Origin: an uncultured Clostridia bacterium | Lineage (GTDB): Bacteria; Bacillota; Clostridia; Christensenellales; Borkfalkiaceae | Reading direction: 5' to 3' | Assembly: GCA_947626105.1 (NCBI GenBank) | Contig: CANQQY010000004.1 | Span: 62,001-126,000, forward strand | Length of the DNA: 64,000 nt | Part shown: piece after piece, positions 16,840-24,496 of the stretch | How the letters are laid out: every line of letters begins with the position of its first letter | How positions within the stretch are numbered: the stretch's first letter is position 1 | Translations under genes and position numbers: made by a program | The notes under the pieces: generated by a model | Told to the model about the DNA's origin: nothing | The model's input: only the letters and a program-made list of their open reading frames with translations | The model's database searches: none

Positions 16840-17895
16840 ATGCCTACCGAAACTTTGAGAAACGCGAGGAAAAACAAGGCGGATGAGTTTTATACCCAAC
16901 TTCCGGACATTGAAGCGGAACTCAAACATTACAAGGAGCAACTTGCGGGGAAAATCATCTTTTGCAACTGCGACGACCCGTACGAGAGCAATTTTTTCAA
17001 ATATTTTGCGATGAACTTCAATTTTTTGGGACTGAAAAAGCTCATTGCGACCTGTTACGACAGTTCTCCGATCGCCTACACGCAGATGTCGTTTTTTGAG
17101 AATGAAAAGACGGTGCCGAACAAACACCGCCGTGCCTATAAGATCGAGATCACCGAGGTCGGGGATTACAACGGCGACGGGGCGGTCGACATGAGCGATA
17201 TCGAGTGGCTCTTAAAAAACAAGAAAAACACCCTGTCTCTCTTAAAGGGGAACGGCGATTTTCGCTCCGGGGAGTGCATAGAGCTCCTGAAAGAGGCGGA
17301 CGTCGTGGTGACAAACCCGCCCTTTTCGCTCTTCCATGCGTATGTGGCGCAACTTATGGAGTACGGCAAAAAGTTTTTGATTATCGGAAATCAAAATGCA
17401 ATCACCTATAAAGAAATCTTTCCTTTGATAAAACAAAACAAGGTATGGTTAGGATATGGTTTCAAGGGAAACGTTGGATTTTTTATCAATACGCAATATA
17501 TCGATTACGCGAAATCGAGCCAACACAAAGAGGGCATGATCCGCGTGTCGGGAGTCATGTGGTTTACGAATTTGGACACGAAGAAACGGCACGAAATTCT
17601 CATCCTTTATAAACAATACTCGCCCGAAGAATATCCGAAATATGATAACTATGACGCGATCGAAGTCGGAAAAACGTCCGATATTCCATACGATTATGAT
17701 GGCGTAATGGGGGTTCCTATCACTTTTCTTGATAAATATAATCCAGAGCAATTTGAAATTATCGGAGCTACGGAAAGCGAAGGACGCGGATTTTCTTGCG
17801 GATTGTGGGACGAAACAAGTAAAGTTCCGCAAGCAACGGTAAAAGGGAAAAAGAAGTTCAAAAGGCTGTTCATTCGCAGGAGGAGAAAATCATGA
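16840..17895 (+). CDS. Adenine-specific DNA methyltransferase, EcoRI family
   Basis: 351 residues. Matches the EcoRI-methyltransferase-like family: RKNKADEFYTQLPDIEAEL at the start, FCNCDDPYESNFFKYF (SAM-binding region, residues 41-56), and the catalytic NPPF at 159-162 in ADVVVTNPPFSLFHAY, which marks an N6-adenine methylase. Residues 109-120 (DYNGDGAVDMSD) look like an EF-hand/dockerin calcium loop; similar insertions occur in family relatives as I recall them. GAGG precedes the ATG. The last codon overlaps the nuclease gene start by 4 bases. Bases 17400-17830 are visibly more AT-rich than flanking genes, suggesting transfer. I infer it protects host DNA from the adjacent nuclease. Confidence 0.9.
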   Translation: MPTETLRNARKNKADEFYTQLPDIEAELKHYKEQLAGKIIFCNCDDPYESNFFKYFAMNFNFLGLKKLIATCYDSSPIAYTQMSFFENEKTVPNKHRRAYKIEITEVGDYNGDGAVDMSDIEWLLKNKKNTLSLLKGNGDFRSGECIELLKEADVVVTNPPFSLFHAYVAQLMEYGKKFLIIGNQNAITYKEIFPLIKQNKVWLGYGFKGNVGFFINTQYIDYAKSSQHKEGMIRVSGVMWFTNLDTKKRHEILILYKQYSPEEYPKYDNYDAIEVGKTSDIPYDYDGVMGVPITFLDKYNPEQFEIIGATESEGRGFSCGLWDETSKVPQATVKGKKKFKRLFIRRRRKS

Positions 17896-18992
17896 AAATC
17901 GAACTGCACGAAATTTCGATCGCCGACATCGCAAAAAACTATGTCGACAACGCCGAGGAGGGGGTCGTGGGCTACGACGGCAAGCTCAATATCCGTCCCA
18001 AATATCAGCGGGAATTCGTCTATGACGAAAAAAAGCGGAACGCCGTCATCGACACGATCATGAAGGGATTTCCGCTCAACGTGATGTATTGGGTCGCGGA
18101 CATGGGTGGCACCTTTGAAGTCTTGGACGGGCAGCAGCGCACGGTCAGCTTCTGTCAATATGTGAACGGCGACTTTTCGGTGGAGAGCCGCTACTTTCAC
18201 AATCTGACCAAGGCCGAACAGCAGCAGATCCTCGATTATAAGGTGCTCGTCTACTTCTGCGAGGGGAACGACAAAGAAAAGCTCGATTGGTTCCGCATCA
18301 TCAATATCGCGGGAGAACGGCTCACGGAGCAGGAGCTCCGCAATGCGACCTATACGGGCCCGTGGCTCACGCACGCAAAATCCATTTTCAGCAAGACGGG
18401 CTGCGCCGCCTATCTTCTTGCCAAGGACTATGTGAGCGGTTCGCCCATTCGGCAGGAAATTTTGGAGACCGCGCTCGATTGGATGAGCCAAGGGCACATC
18501 GAGGACTATATGTCGGAACATCAACACGAGCCCAACGCGAACGAACTTTGGACGTATTTCCGTAACGTCATCGAATGGGTGAAGCTCACCTTTGTGAGGT
18601 ACCGCAAGGAGATGAAGGGGATCCGATGGGGTGCGTTGTACGATGAGTTCCACGGGCGAACTTTCGACACCGCGGCTCTGGAACAAAAAATCGCCGTACT
18701 CATGGCGGACGACGACGTGACGAATAAGAAGGGGATCTATCCCTATATCCTGACGGGAAAGGAGAAGTTTCTGAATCTCCGAGCCTTTACCGAGAGCCAA
18801 AAGCGGCAGGCCTATGAGCGGCAGGGCGGGATCTGCCCCTATTGCGCCAAGGAGGGACGCGCAAAGACGCATTACGACCTTGGCGAAATGGAAGGGGATC
18901 ACATCACGCCGTGGTGCGAGGGCGGCAAGACCGTTCCCGAAAACCTGCAAATGCTCTGCAAAGAACACAATCGGGCAAAGAGCAGCAGATAA
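17892..18992 (+). CDS. DUF262-HNH endonuclease (probable restriction partner)
   Basis: 366 residues. The N-terminal DUF262 (ParB/GmrS-like) domain has RPKYQREFVYDEKKR (35-49) and the nucleotide-binding DGQQR motif (79-83), followed by a helical region. The C-terminus is an HNH nuclease: CPYC (315-318), GDHITPWCEGG with the catalytic Asp-His at 336-337, ENLQMLC (351-357) and the metal-binding HNRAKSS (359-365). DUF262 with an HNH module is the build of GmrSD-type and SspE-type defence nucleases, where the DUF262 part is an NTPase sensor. Its ATGA overlap with the methyltransferase makes a two-gene R-M unit; recognition site unknown. Confidence 0.88.
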   Translation: MKIELHEISIADIAKNYVDNAEEGVVGYDGKLNIRPKYQREFVYDEKKRNAVIDTIMKGFPLNVMYWVADMGGTFEVLDGQQRTVSFCQYVNGDFSVESRYFHNLTKAEQQQILDYKVLVYFCEGNDKEKLDWFRIINIAGERLTEQELRNATYTGPWLTHAKSIFSKTGCAAYLLAKDYVSGSPIRQEILETALDWMSQGHIEDYMSEHQHEPNANELWTYFRNVIEWVKLTFVRYRKEMKGIRWGALYDEFHGRTFDTAALEQKIAVLMADDDVTNKKGIYPYILTGKEKFLNLRAFTESQKRQAYERQGGICPYCAKEGRAKTHYDLGEMEGDHITPWCEGGKTVPENLQMLCKEHNRAKSSR

Positions 18993-19000
18993 AGGATAGG

Positions 19001-19026
19001 GGAAAACCGACGAGCGGTTTTCTCCC
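19001..19026 (+). terminator. Hairpin after the HNH gene
   Basis: GAAAACCG and CGGTTTTC pair around ACGAG; no long T tract follows, so the main stop may be the next hairpin. Confidence 0.5.
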
Positions 19027-19075
19027 GTATGTACCTCAATTTAATAGAGGATGATTTTGGCAGTCAGATGCCGTA

Positions 19076-19113
19076 TAAAAACGGGGCCCGATTTTTTCGG
19101 ACCCCCGTTTTTT
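19076..19113. terminator. Bidirectional terminator
   Basis: AAAAACGGGG and CCCCGTTTTT arms with an inner CCGA/TCGG stem. A-tract on one side and T-tract on the other let it serve both the R-M unit and the converging hydrolase gene. Confidence 0.85.
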
Positions 19114-19128
19114 GTTGCCTCTGAATTT

Positions 19129-20154
19129 TTAACTTTCGTATGTTCTCGCTTCGAGGAAGGCGAGGACGGTTTCGACGGCGGTGTTAAGAGCTTCTCCTCC
19201 AAAGCCGTGCCCCGCACCCGGAATCACAGTGAGCTCGCACCTCTCCCCGTATACTTCCATCGCGCGGTCGATATATTCTCGCCGCACGAGGGCGTCCTGA
19301 TCCCCCCAGACGATGCAGACGTCCTTTTCAAAGCCGCCGATCACCTGATAGGGATCGAGATCCTGAACGGACTTGATGAACTCCGCGCCGATGGAATATC
19401 CCATGAGCGGGGTGTCCCTTTCGGGCTTCCCGCGCCAGTCGTCTGGAATGTTGAGCGCGGGAAAGTAGAGCGCAATTGCCGATACCATGTCCTTGATCTC
19501 CCCGTCGGCAGCGGTGAGCGCCGTGATAAACCCGCCCTGGCTCCCGCCGAAGAGAAAGATCTGCGTCGGATCCACCGATGGATATGTTTGCAGATTTTTA
19601 ATGACGGCGATGAGATCCTCTTTCATCGTAAAGGGCGTATAGGACGAAGCGTCCCGCCCCGTGCTCTTGCCATTTAACTGCGCGCCGCAGTAATCGAACG
19701 CATAGGCGAAATAGCCGCGCTCGGCAAGCCGCTGGCACTCCTTGGGAAAGTCGGTATAATGTCCGTTGAAGCCGTGGCTCAAAATGACGAGGGGGAATTT
19801 CCCGGTCGCCTTGGGTCTGTATAAGGTGCCGTAGATCGAGATCCCGTCGTACTCCACGGTGTATTCCTTTTGCGCGACCCCGTACTTAAAGTCCTTGTCG
19901 AGCACGCGGAGCTTCCTTTCTTCCTCCTCTCCTTCGCTCGGCTTTTGTTCTTCACCCTCGCTCGGCTTCTGTTCTTCGCCTTCGCCGGGCTTTTGCTCCT
20001 CTTCGCCTTCGCCGGGTTTCTGTTCGGGCATTTCTTCCTCCTGTTTAGTGTCCGCGTCCGCATTCTTGTCCGCTGTTTCGTTGTCGCAGCCCGTCATGAT
20101 GCCGCCCAGCGCAAAGACTGCGGCGAGCGCGCACGCCAAAACCGCCTTTTTCAT
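19129..20154 (-). CDS. Alpha/beta hydrolase lipoprotein
   Basis: 341 residues. A signal peptide with lipobox-like IMTGC (Cys23) is followed by a low-complexity linker of about 50 residues made of repeated EGEEQKP units (residues about 45-80), probably a spacer from the membrane. The catalytic part has VILSHGFNGH (oxyanion hole), the nucleophile elbow GGSQGG, the acid in WGDQDALV and the His in GAGHGF, a complete Ser-Asp-His triad. It resembles dienelactone-hydrolase/acyl-esterase type enzymes; the substrate is unknown. Strong divergent promoter upstream. Confidence 0.88.
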   Translation of the reverse strand: MKKAVLACALAAVFALGGIMTGCDNETADKNADADTKQEEEMPEQKPGEGEEEQKPGEGEEQKPSEGEEQKPSEGEEEERKLRVLDKDFKYGVAQKEYTVEYDGISIYGTLYRPKATGKFPLVILSHGFNGHYTDFPKECQRLAERGYFAYAFDYCGAQLNGKSTGRDASSYTPFTMKEDLIAVIKNLQTYPSVDPTQIFLFGGSQGGFITALTAADGEIKDMVSAIALYFPALNIPDDWRGKPERDTPLMGYSIGAEFIKSVQDLDPYQVIGGFEKDVCIVWGDQDALVRREYIDRAMEVYGERCELTVIPGAGHGFGGEALNTAVETVLAFLEARTYES

Positions 20155-20209
20155 AGTTTCCCCCTTCCTCTGTATCTTAAAAATTCGGCGTCAATACAGA
20201 GACGGAAAA

Positions 20210-20238
20210 ATTATATCATCGGAAAACTTTTTTGTCAA
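20210..20238 (-). promoter_or_regulatory. Promoter of the hydrolase lipoprotein
   Basis: On the minus strand TTGACA (20238-20233), 17-base spacer, TATAAT (20215-20210). Confidence 0.8.
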
Positions 20239-20328
20239 GACAGTTGGCAAAAAAGAGGCTCCGTCCGGGCGCATACTCCCATTGCTTTCCGCATAGAATA
20301 GTCCGAAAGTCCAAACGGGGGTGAATTT

Positions 20329-21762
20329 ATGCGGAAATTGATTTGCGGGGCGGTCGGGGCGGCAGTCGTTCTGGCGGCGCTGCCTCTTGCCGCCTGCGGA
20401 GGAGAAACGGCGAAAAACAGCTATTCGATCAAAGCGGAATATCTCGAGGAAGAGGAAGCCCTCCGCTGTGAGATGACGGCGACGGTCTTTAACGAAACGG
20501 ACAACGCGCTCTCGACGCTTCCCTTCCAAATTTGGGCGAACGCCTACCGCGAGGGGGCGACCTACAAGCCCGTCTCCGATCTCTACGCGCCCGCCGCATA
20601 CTACGACGGGGAAAGTTTTGGCGGTTTCACTTTGGAGCATGCGGAAGGCGCTTCCTGCACGGTGGGGGGCGCGGACGAGAACATCCTCTATGCCGCCCTC
20701 GGGGAGCCCCTCTATCCCGACGAGAGCGTCTCGCTCTCCTTCTCTTTCACCGTAAAACTTGCAAAGATCAACCACCGTCTGGGCGTGGGGGAGAACTGCG
20801 TCAACCTCGCGAATTTTTATCCCGTCCTCTGCACCTACCGCGACGGCGGCTTTTACGAGTGCGTTTACAGCGAAAACGGGGATCCCTTCGTGAGCGAAAC
20901 CGCAAATTATTCGGTGGAGCTCACCGTGTCCGCGAAGTATGACGTCGCGGGAGCCGTCCTCAAAGAGGAGAGCGGCGGGAAAAGGCTGTATGCCCTCGAA
21001 GCGGAAAACGTGCGGGACGTCGCCTTTGTGCTGGGCGATTTCACCCGCCTCGACGGGGAGAGCTGCGGCGTGCCCGTCACCTACTTTTATTACGACGACG
21101 CCGCGCCCGAGCGGACGCTTTCCGCCGCATGCGACGGCCTTGCGTTCTTTTCCGAAAATTTCGGCGAGTACGCCTATCCCGCCTACACCGTCGTACAGAC
21201 CGATTTCCCGTACGGCGGCATGGAATACCCCATGCTCTCGATGATCTCTTCCACGGTTGCGGAAGAGCAGGTCGACGCCGTCGTCGTCCATGAGACGGCG
21301 CACCAGTGGTGGTACGCCATGGTGGGGAGCGACCAGTTCGGGGAGGCGTGGCAGGACGAGGGGCTCGCCGAGTGGTGCTCCGCCCTCTTTTTCGAGGCGC
21401 ATCCCGCGTACGGGGTAAGTTACAGGGAGATGGTGAACGCTTCCGAGCGGTCTTACCGCGCCTTTTTCTCGGTCAGCGCGCAGGTCAAGGGAGAGGCGGA
21501 CACGCGCATGTCCCGCCCGCTTACCGAGTATACGGGGCTGTACGAATACCGCAACATCGCCTACGACAAGGGGGTGATCCTCTTCGACCGCGTGCGCGAC
21601 GCCGCGGGAGAGAAGAAACTCATCAAGGGGCTTAGAATGTATGCGGAGACGTACGGCGGCAGGATCGCCTCTCCCGCCGACCTCGTATCATGTCTCGACA
21701 AGGCGGGCGCGAGCGTCGGGGAGCTCATATTTTCCTTTACGGAAGGGCGCTGCGTGATCTGA
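20329..21762 (+). CDS. M1-family-like metallopeptidase lipoprotein
   Basis: 477 residues. Signal peptide with lipobox LAACGG near residue 22. Zinc site HETAH at 321-325 with the third ligand Glu344 in WQDEGLAEW, the spacing of gluzincin M1 peptidases; the upstream YGGMEYPML (about residue 300) is the position of the GAMEN exopeptidase motif, here changed to GGMEY. The N-terminal part (about 25-240) is a beta-rich domain as in M1 enzymes, but the large C-terminal helical domain of full-length aminopeptidases is mostly absent. I infer a surface-anchored peptidase; exact specificity is unknown. GGGGGTG precedes the ATG. Confidence 0.88.
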   Translation: MRKLICGAVGAAVVLAALPLAACGGETAKNSYSIKAEYLEEEEALRCEMTATVFNETDNALSTLPFQIWANAYREGATYKPVSDLYAPAAYYDGESFGGFTLEHAEGASCTVGGADENILYAALGEPLYPDESVSLSFSFTVKLAKINHRLGVGENCVNLANFYPVLCTYRDGGFYECVYSENGDPFVSETANYSVELTVSAKYDVAGAVLKEESGGKRLYALEAENVRDVAFVLGDFTRLDGESCGVPVTYFYYDDAAPERTLSAACDGLAFFSENFGEYAYPAYTVVQTDFPYGGMEYPMLSMISSTVAEEQVDAVVVHETAHQWWYAMVGSDQFGEAWQDEGLAEWCSALFFEAHPAYGVSYREMVNASERSYRAFFSVSAQVKGEADTRMSRPLTEYTGLYEYRNIAYDKGVILFDRVRDAAGEKKLIKGLRMYAETYGGRIASPADLVSCLDKAGASVGELIFSFTEGRCVI

Positions 21763-21768
21763 AAAGAG

Positions 21769-21797
21769 TTGCAAAACCGCGCGGGAAGCGGTATAAT
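21769..21797 (+). promoter_or_regulatory. Promoter giving a leaderless transcript of the zinc-ribbon gene
   Basis: TTGCAA (21769-21774), 17-base spacer, TATAAT (21792-21797). The ATG of the next gene begins at 21804, where transcription should start, so the mRNA would have essentially no 5' leader. Confidence 0.7.
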
Positions 21798-21803
21798 CGT
21801 ACT

Positions 21804-22001
21804 ATGCCGATATTCCGTTACCGTTGCCCGCAATGCGGGAAGATCTTCGAAGAACTTGTGAAAACGCACGGGGAAGAAGTGTTCTGCCCCGATTGCAAGC
21901 GCGCCGCCGAGCGGTGCTGGTCGGGCACGGTCTATTCCGCGACGGGGAAACCCGTCAAGAAGTGTTCGGGCGACTGTAAGACGTGCGGCGGCTGCCGTTG
22001 A
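21804..22001 (+). CDS. FmdB-family zinc-ribbon protein
   Basis: 65 residues, MPIFRYRCPQCGKIFEEL at the N-terminus with CPQC and FCPDC knuckles forming a zinc ribbon, and a Cys-rich tail (KKCSGDCKTCGGCR) that could bind a second metal. FmdB-type proteins are small putative regulators of unknown partner. The frame is open further upstream, but the ATG at 21804 gives the family N-terminus. No Shine-Dalgarno is visible, consistent with leaderless translation from the promoter just upstream. Confidence 0.85.
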   Translation: MPIFRYRCPQCGKIFEELVKTHGEEVFCPDCKRAAERCWSGTVYSATGKPVKKCSGDCKTCGGCR

Positions 22002-22025
22002 GTTTTTGGTTTTACAGGGGGAATT

Positions 22026-22165
22026 AACGGAAAGGTGACTGAGGTGGGCATCTCGCTGCCCCTCTTAGGGGAAGTCCCCGAACAAAGTGAGGGGAAAGGG
22101 GTTTCAAAACCCCTCTGTCACTCGCAAGCTCGTGACATCTCCCCTATAAGGGGCGACAAGTTCCG
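22026..22165. repeat. Family A palindrome after the zinc-ribbon gene
   Basis: GCTGCCCCTCTTAGGGGAAG, GGGGTTTCAAAACCCC, GTCACTCGCAAGCTCGTGAC and TCTCCCCTATAAGGGGCG in series. Bases 22166-22300 hold a small hairpin (CCACTCGCTATGCGGGTGG) and nothing else I recognise. Confidence 0.75.
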
Positions 22166-22300
22166 TCATTCGCGCTGCTCATGCCCTCCACGGTACATGG
22201 CACGCCGTTTGGATTAAATTCGAAAATGAAGTACCACTCGCTATGCGGGTGGACTATTTATAAAAAAAGTGTGAAAGTTCATAAAAGCATGGGCGTTTGC

Positions 22301-22329
22301 TTGACAAAAGCAAAGTCTTTTTGTATAAT
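22301..22329 (+). promoter_or_regulatory. Promoter of the Cys-repeat/TlpA lipoprotein
   Basis: TTGACA (22301-22306), 17-base spacer, TATAAT (22324-22329). Confidence 0.85.
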
Positions 22330-22407
22330 GATACTGTATAAATGTATAAATTGAAAAAGACGGCAGTCTTTTCCGAAAAAGGAAATCACTGCCGTAAGGA
22401 GGATCAT

Positions 22408-23970
22408 ATGACATCCGGTTTCAGAAAAATTCTCTTGGCGGTAACGTCGGCGCTTCTCTTTGCGTCCTCGCTTGCGCTCTTTGCCGCCTGCACGGAGGAT
22501 GAGCCGCAAGCGGGCACGGAGAATCCCGCTACCCATGAGCACACCGTCGAAACTTGGACGGTCAAGACGCCCGAAACGTGCACCGAATATGCGGTCGAAG
22601 AGGGCGTATGCACCGTCTGCGGGCAGACGCAGACCCGCTCGGGGACGACGCTCGCGCCGCACAACTTCGAATATGTTTCTACGATCAAAAAGCCCACCTG
22701 CACGGAGAAAGGGCTCGACAGCGTAAAATGCACCGTCTGCGGCACGGAGAGCACGCAGGAGACCGATCCCGCCCATACATGGCGGCGGACGGGGATCAAC
22801 AAGCAGCCCACTTGCGACACGGACGGCGAGTATGCCGTAAAATGCACCGTCTGCGGCACGGAGAGCACGCAGGTATGGGAAAAGCTCGGGCACAGCTGGA
22901 CGGACGACGGGACGGGTCTTGATCCCACCTGCACGACGCCCGGTTCCCGCAACGTGAGCTGTTCGCGCTGCGGCGCGAAGGACGTGAGGGAGATCCCCGC
23001 CCTCGGGCACGAATGGGAGGAGGATTTCACCGTAGACAAGATCCCGACCTTCGAAGAAGCGGGTTCCCGTTCCGTTCACTGCAAACGCTGCGAGGACGGG
23101 CGGGACAGGGTGACGGAGATCCCGAAGCTCGACGAAAATACCGATACTTTTTACGAACTTCACCTGACGCGCTCGAACGGCGACGCGCTTGCGGCGACGG
23201 GGATCGGGTTCGAGATCTATGACGGCGGCGAAAAAGTCGCAAACGGCACTTTCCAAAACGGGATCGGGGTCGCGATCCTTCCCGCAAGGGTCTACACCGT
23301 CCGCCTGACGGATTGCCCCGAGGGATACATCGCGCAGGAAGAGTATACGACTTCCTTCGATCAATTTACGACGGGCGGCGCGATCGCCTGCGAAACGCCG
23401 ATCTCGGGCAAACTCATCGAAACGCCCGCAACGGCGGAGACAAAATACAGCGTCGGCTCCGTCGTGCACGACTTCACCTATACGGACGCCATGACGGGCG
23501 AAACGCTCACTCTTAGCGAAATTTTGAAGTCCAAGAGAGGGGTGATCCTCAATTTCTGGTACGTCAACTGCACCTATTGCCGGATGGAATTCCCCGAGCT
23601 TCAAAACCTCTACCGGGAGTACGGCGAAGATATCGCGATCATCGCAGTCAACGCTTCGGCAAGGCTTACGGATATCGGGAGCATGGCGGCTCCGGATACC
23701 AAGAGGATGATCCAGACTTTTGTGCGGGAGAACGGATATACCTTTAATTTCGTCGAAGATCCCGCGGAAGGCGAAGCGCTTAGCTGGAAATTCTCCGTAA
23801 CGGGGACGCCCGTCAGCTACTTTATCGACGCCGAAGGCGTCGTCTGCGAGATCGTGGACGGCTACGTCGAGGGCGCGAACGAAATGCGCCTGAAAAACGC
23901 GATCGAAAAGATGCTCTCCATCCGCGTGCAGACGCCCGCCGAGGCGATGCTGCCCGAGAAAAAGTCTTAA
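22408..23970 (+). CDS. Lipoprotein with CxxC repeats and a TlpA-like thioredoxin domain
   Basis: 520 residues from the ATG at 22408 (AAGGAGGA before it; an ATG at 22342 in frame lacks one). Signal peptide with lipobox FAAC near residue 27. Residues about 38-230 hold five repeats of about 33-40 residues with the pattern PTC..G...VKCTVCG...LGH; the fifth has PTF in place of PTC. A transthyretin-like beta domain (about 240-335) follows, then a TlpA/ResA-type thioredoxin fold (about 350-510) with active site NCTYC (Cys388, Cys391) and the cis-Pro in GTPVSYF. I infer an extracytoplasmic thiol-disulfide enzyme tethered by a Cys-rich, perhaps metal-binding, stalk. Confidence 0.85.
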   Translation: MTSGFRKILLAVTSALLFASSLALFAACTEDEPQAGTENPATHEHTVETWTVKTPETCTEYAVEEGVCTVCGQTQTRSGTTLAPHNFEYVSTIKKPTCTEKGLDSVKCTVCGTESTQETDPAHTWRRTGINKQPTCDTDGEYAVKCTVCGTESTQVWEKLGHSWTDDGTGLDPTCTTPGSRNVSCSRCGAKDVREIPALGHEWEEDFTVDKIPTFEEAGSRSVHCKRCEDGRDRVTEIPKLDENTDTFYELHLTRSNGDALAATGIGFEIYDGGEKVANGTFQNGIGVAILPARVYTVRLTDCPEGYIAQEEYTTSFDQFTTGGAIACETPISGKLIETPATAETKYSVGSVVHDFTYTDAMTGETLTLSEILKSKRGVILNFWYVNCTYCRMEFPELQNLYREYGEDIAIIAVNASARLTDIGSMAAPDTKRMIQTFVRENGYTFNFVEDPAEGEALSWKFSVTGTPVSYFIDAEGVVCEIVDGYVEGANEMRLKNAIEKMLSIRVQTPAEAMLPEKKS

Positions 23971-23994
23971 AACTTACGGAAACCTTTTTGGCGG

Positions 23995-24030
23995 AACGCT
24001 CCTCCCACCGGGGGAGCGTTTCTTGTTGAG
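23995..24030 (+). terminator. Terminator after the TlpA lipoprotein
   Basis: AACGCTCC and GGAGCGTT form an 8-bp stem, followed by TTCTTGTT. Confidence 0.7.
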
Positions 24031-24045
24031 AATGAGCTCCCCCGT

Positions 24046-24281
24046 CCTCATCCCGAGGCGAAGCCGAGCGGATCTCATAGACCCACGGGCGTCTGTACTT
24101 ACGAGGGGATTCACTCGCCCCTTACGGGGCTCGGAATGAGGCCCCATCGGCTCCCCCTTGAGGGGGAGCTGTCACCGCAGGTGACTGTGGGGTGTCGTTC
24201 CCAATTACGTCACCCTGAGCGCAGTCGAAGGGTCACCGCATGATAAAATAAGGTGATGCTTCGACAAGCTCAGCATGACGT
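24046..24281. repeat. Repeat island: long B-type copy 2, A element, B palindrome
   Basis: 24046-24141 is a near-identical copy of 2690-2783. 24149-24192 is an A element (GGCTCCCCCTTGAGGGGGAG then CTGTCACCGCAGGTGAC). 24207-24281 is a B palindrome whose left arm reads ACGTCACCCTGAGCGCAGTC and whose right arm reads GACAAGCTCAGCATGACGT. Nothing here looks coding. Confidence 0.85.
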
Positions 24282-24425
24282 AATCAGGAACGGAGTCTAC
24301 GTCTCGGCTCTCCTGCAAGGGGCGCAAGTGGGCTTTTTTCGGAATAAAATACATAAAATTTGCATAGTCGGTAAGTTTTTCTTTATATTTCAATAATTTA
24401 TCACATATCTACGCCTATGATTCGA

Positions 24426-24455
24426 TTGACAAGAAAAGATCGCGTGTGATACAAT
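24426..24455 (+). promoter_or_regulatory. Promoter of the 1554-residue lipoprotein operon
   Basis: TTGACA (24426-24431), 18-base spacer, TACAAT (24450-24455). Confidence 0.75.
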
Positions 24456-24496
24456 AAATATGGAAAATTCTTTTGGATCAAAAAAGGAGGACATTT

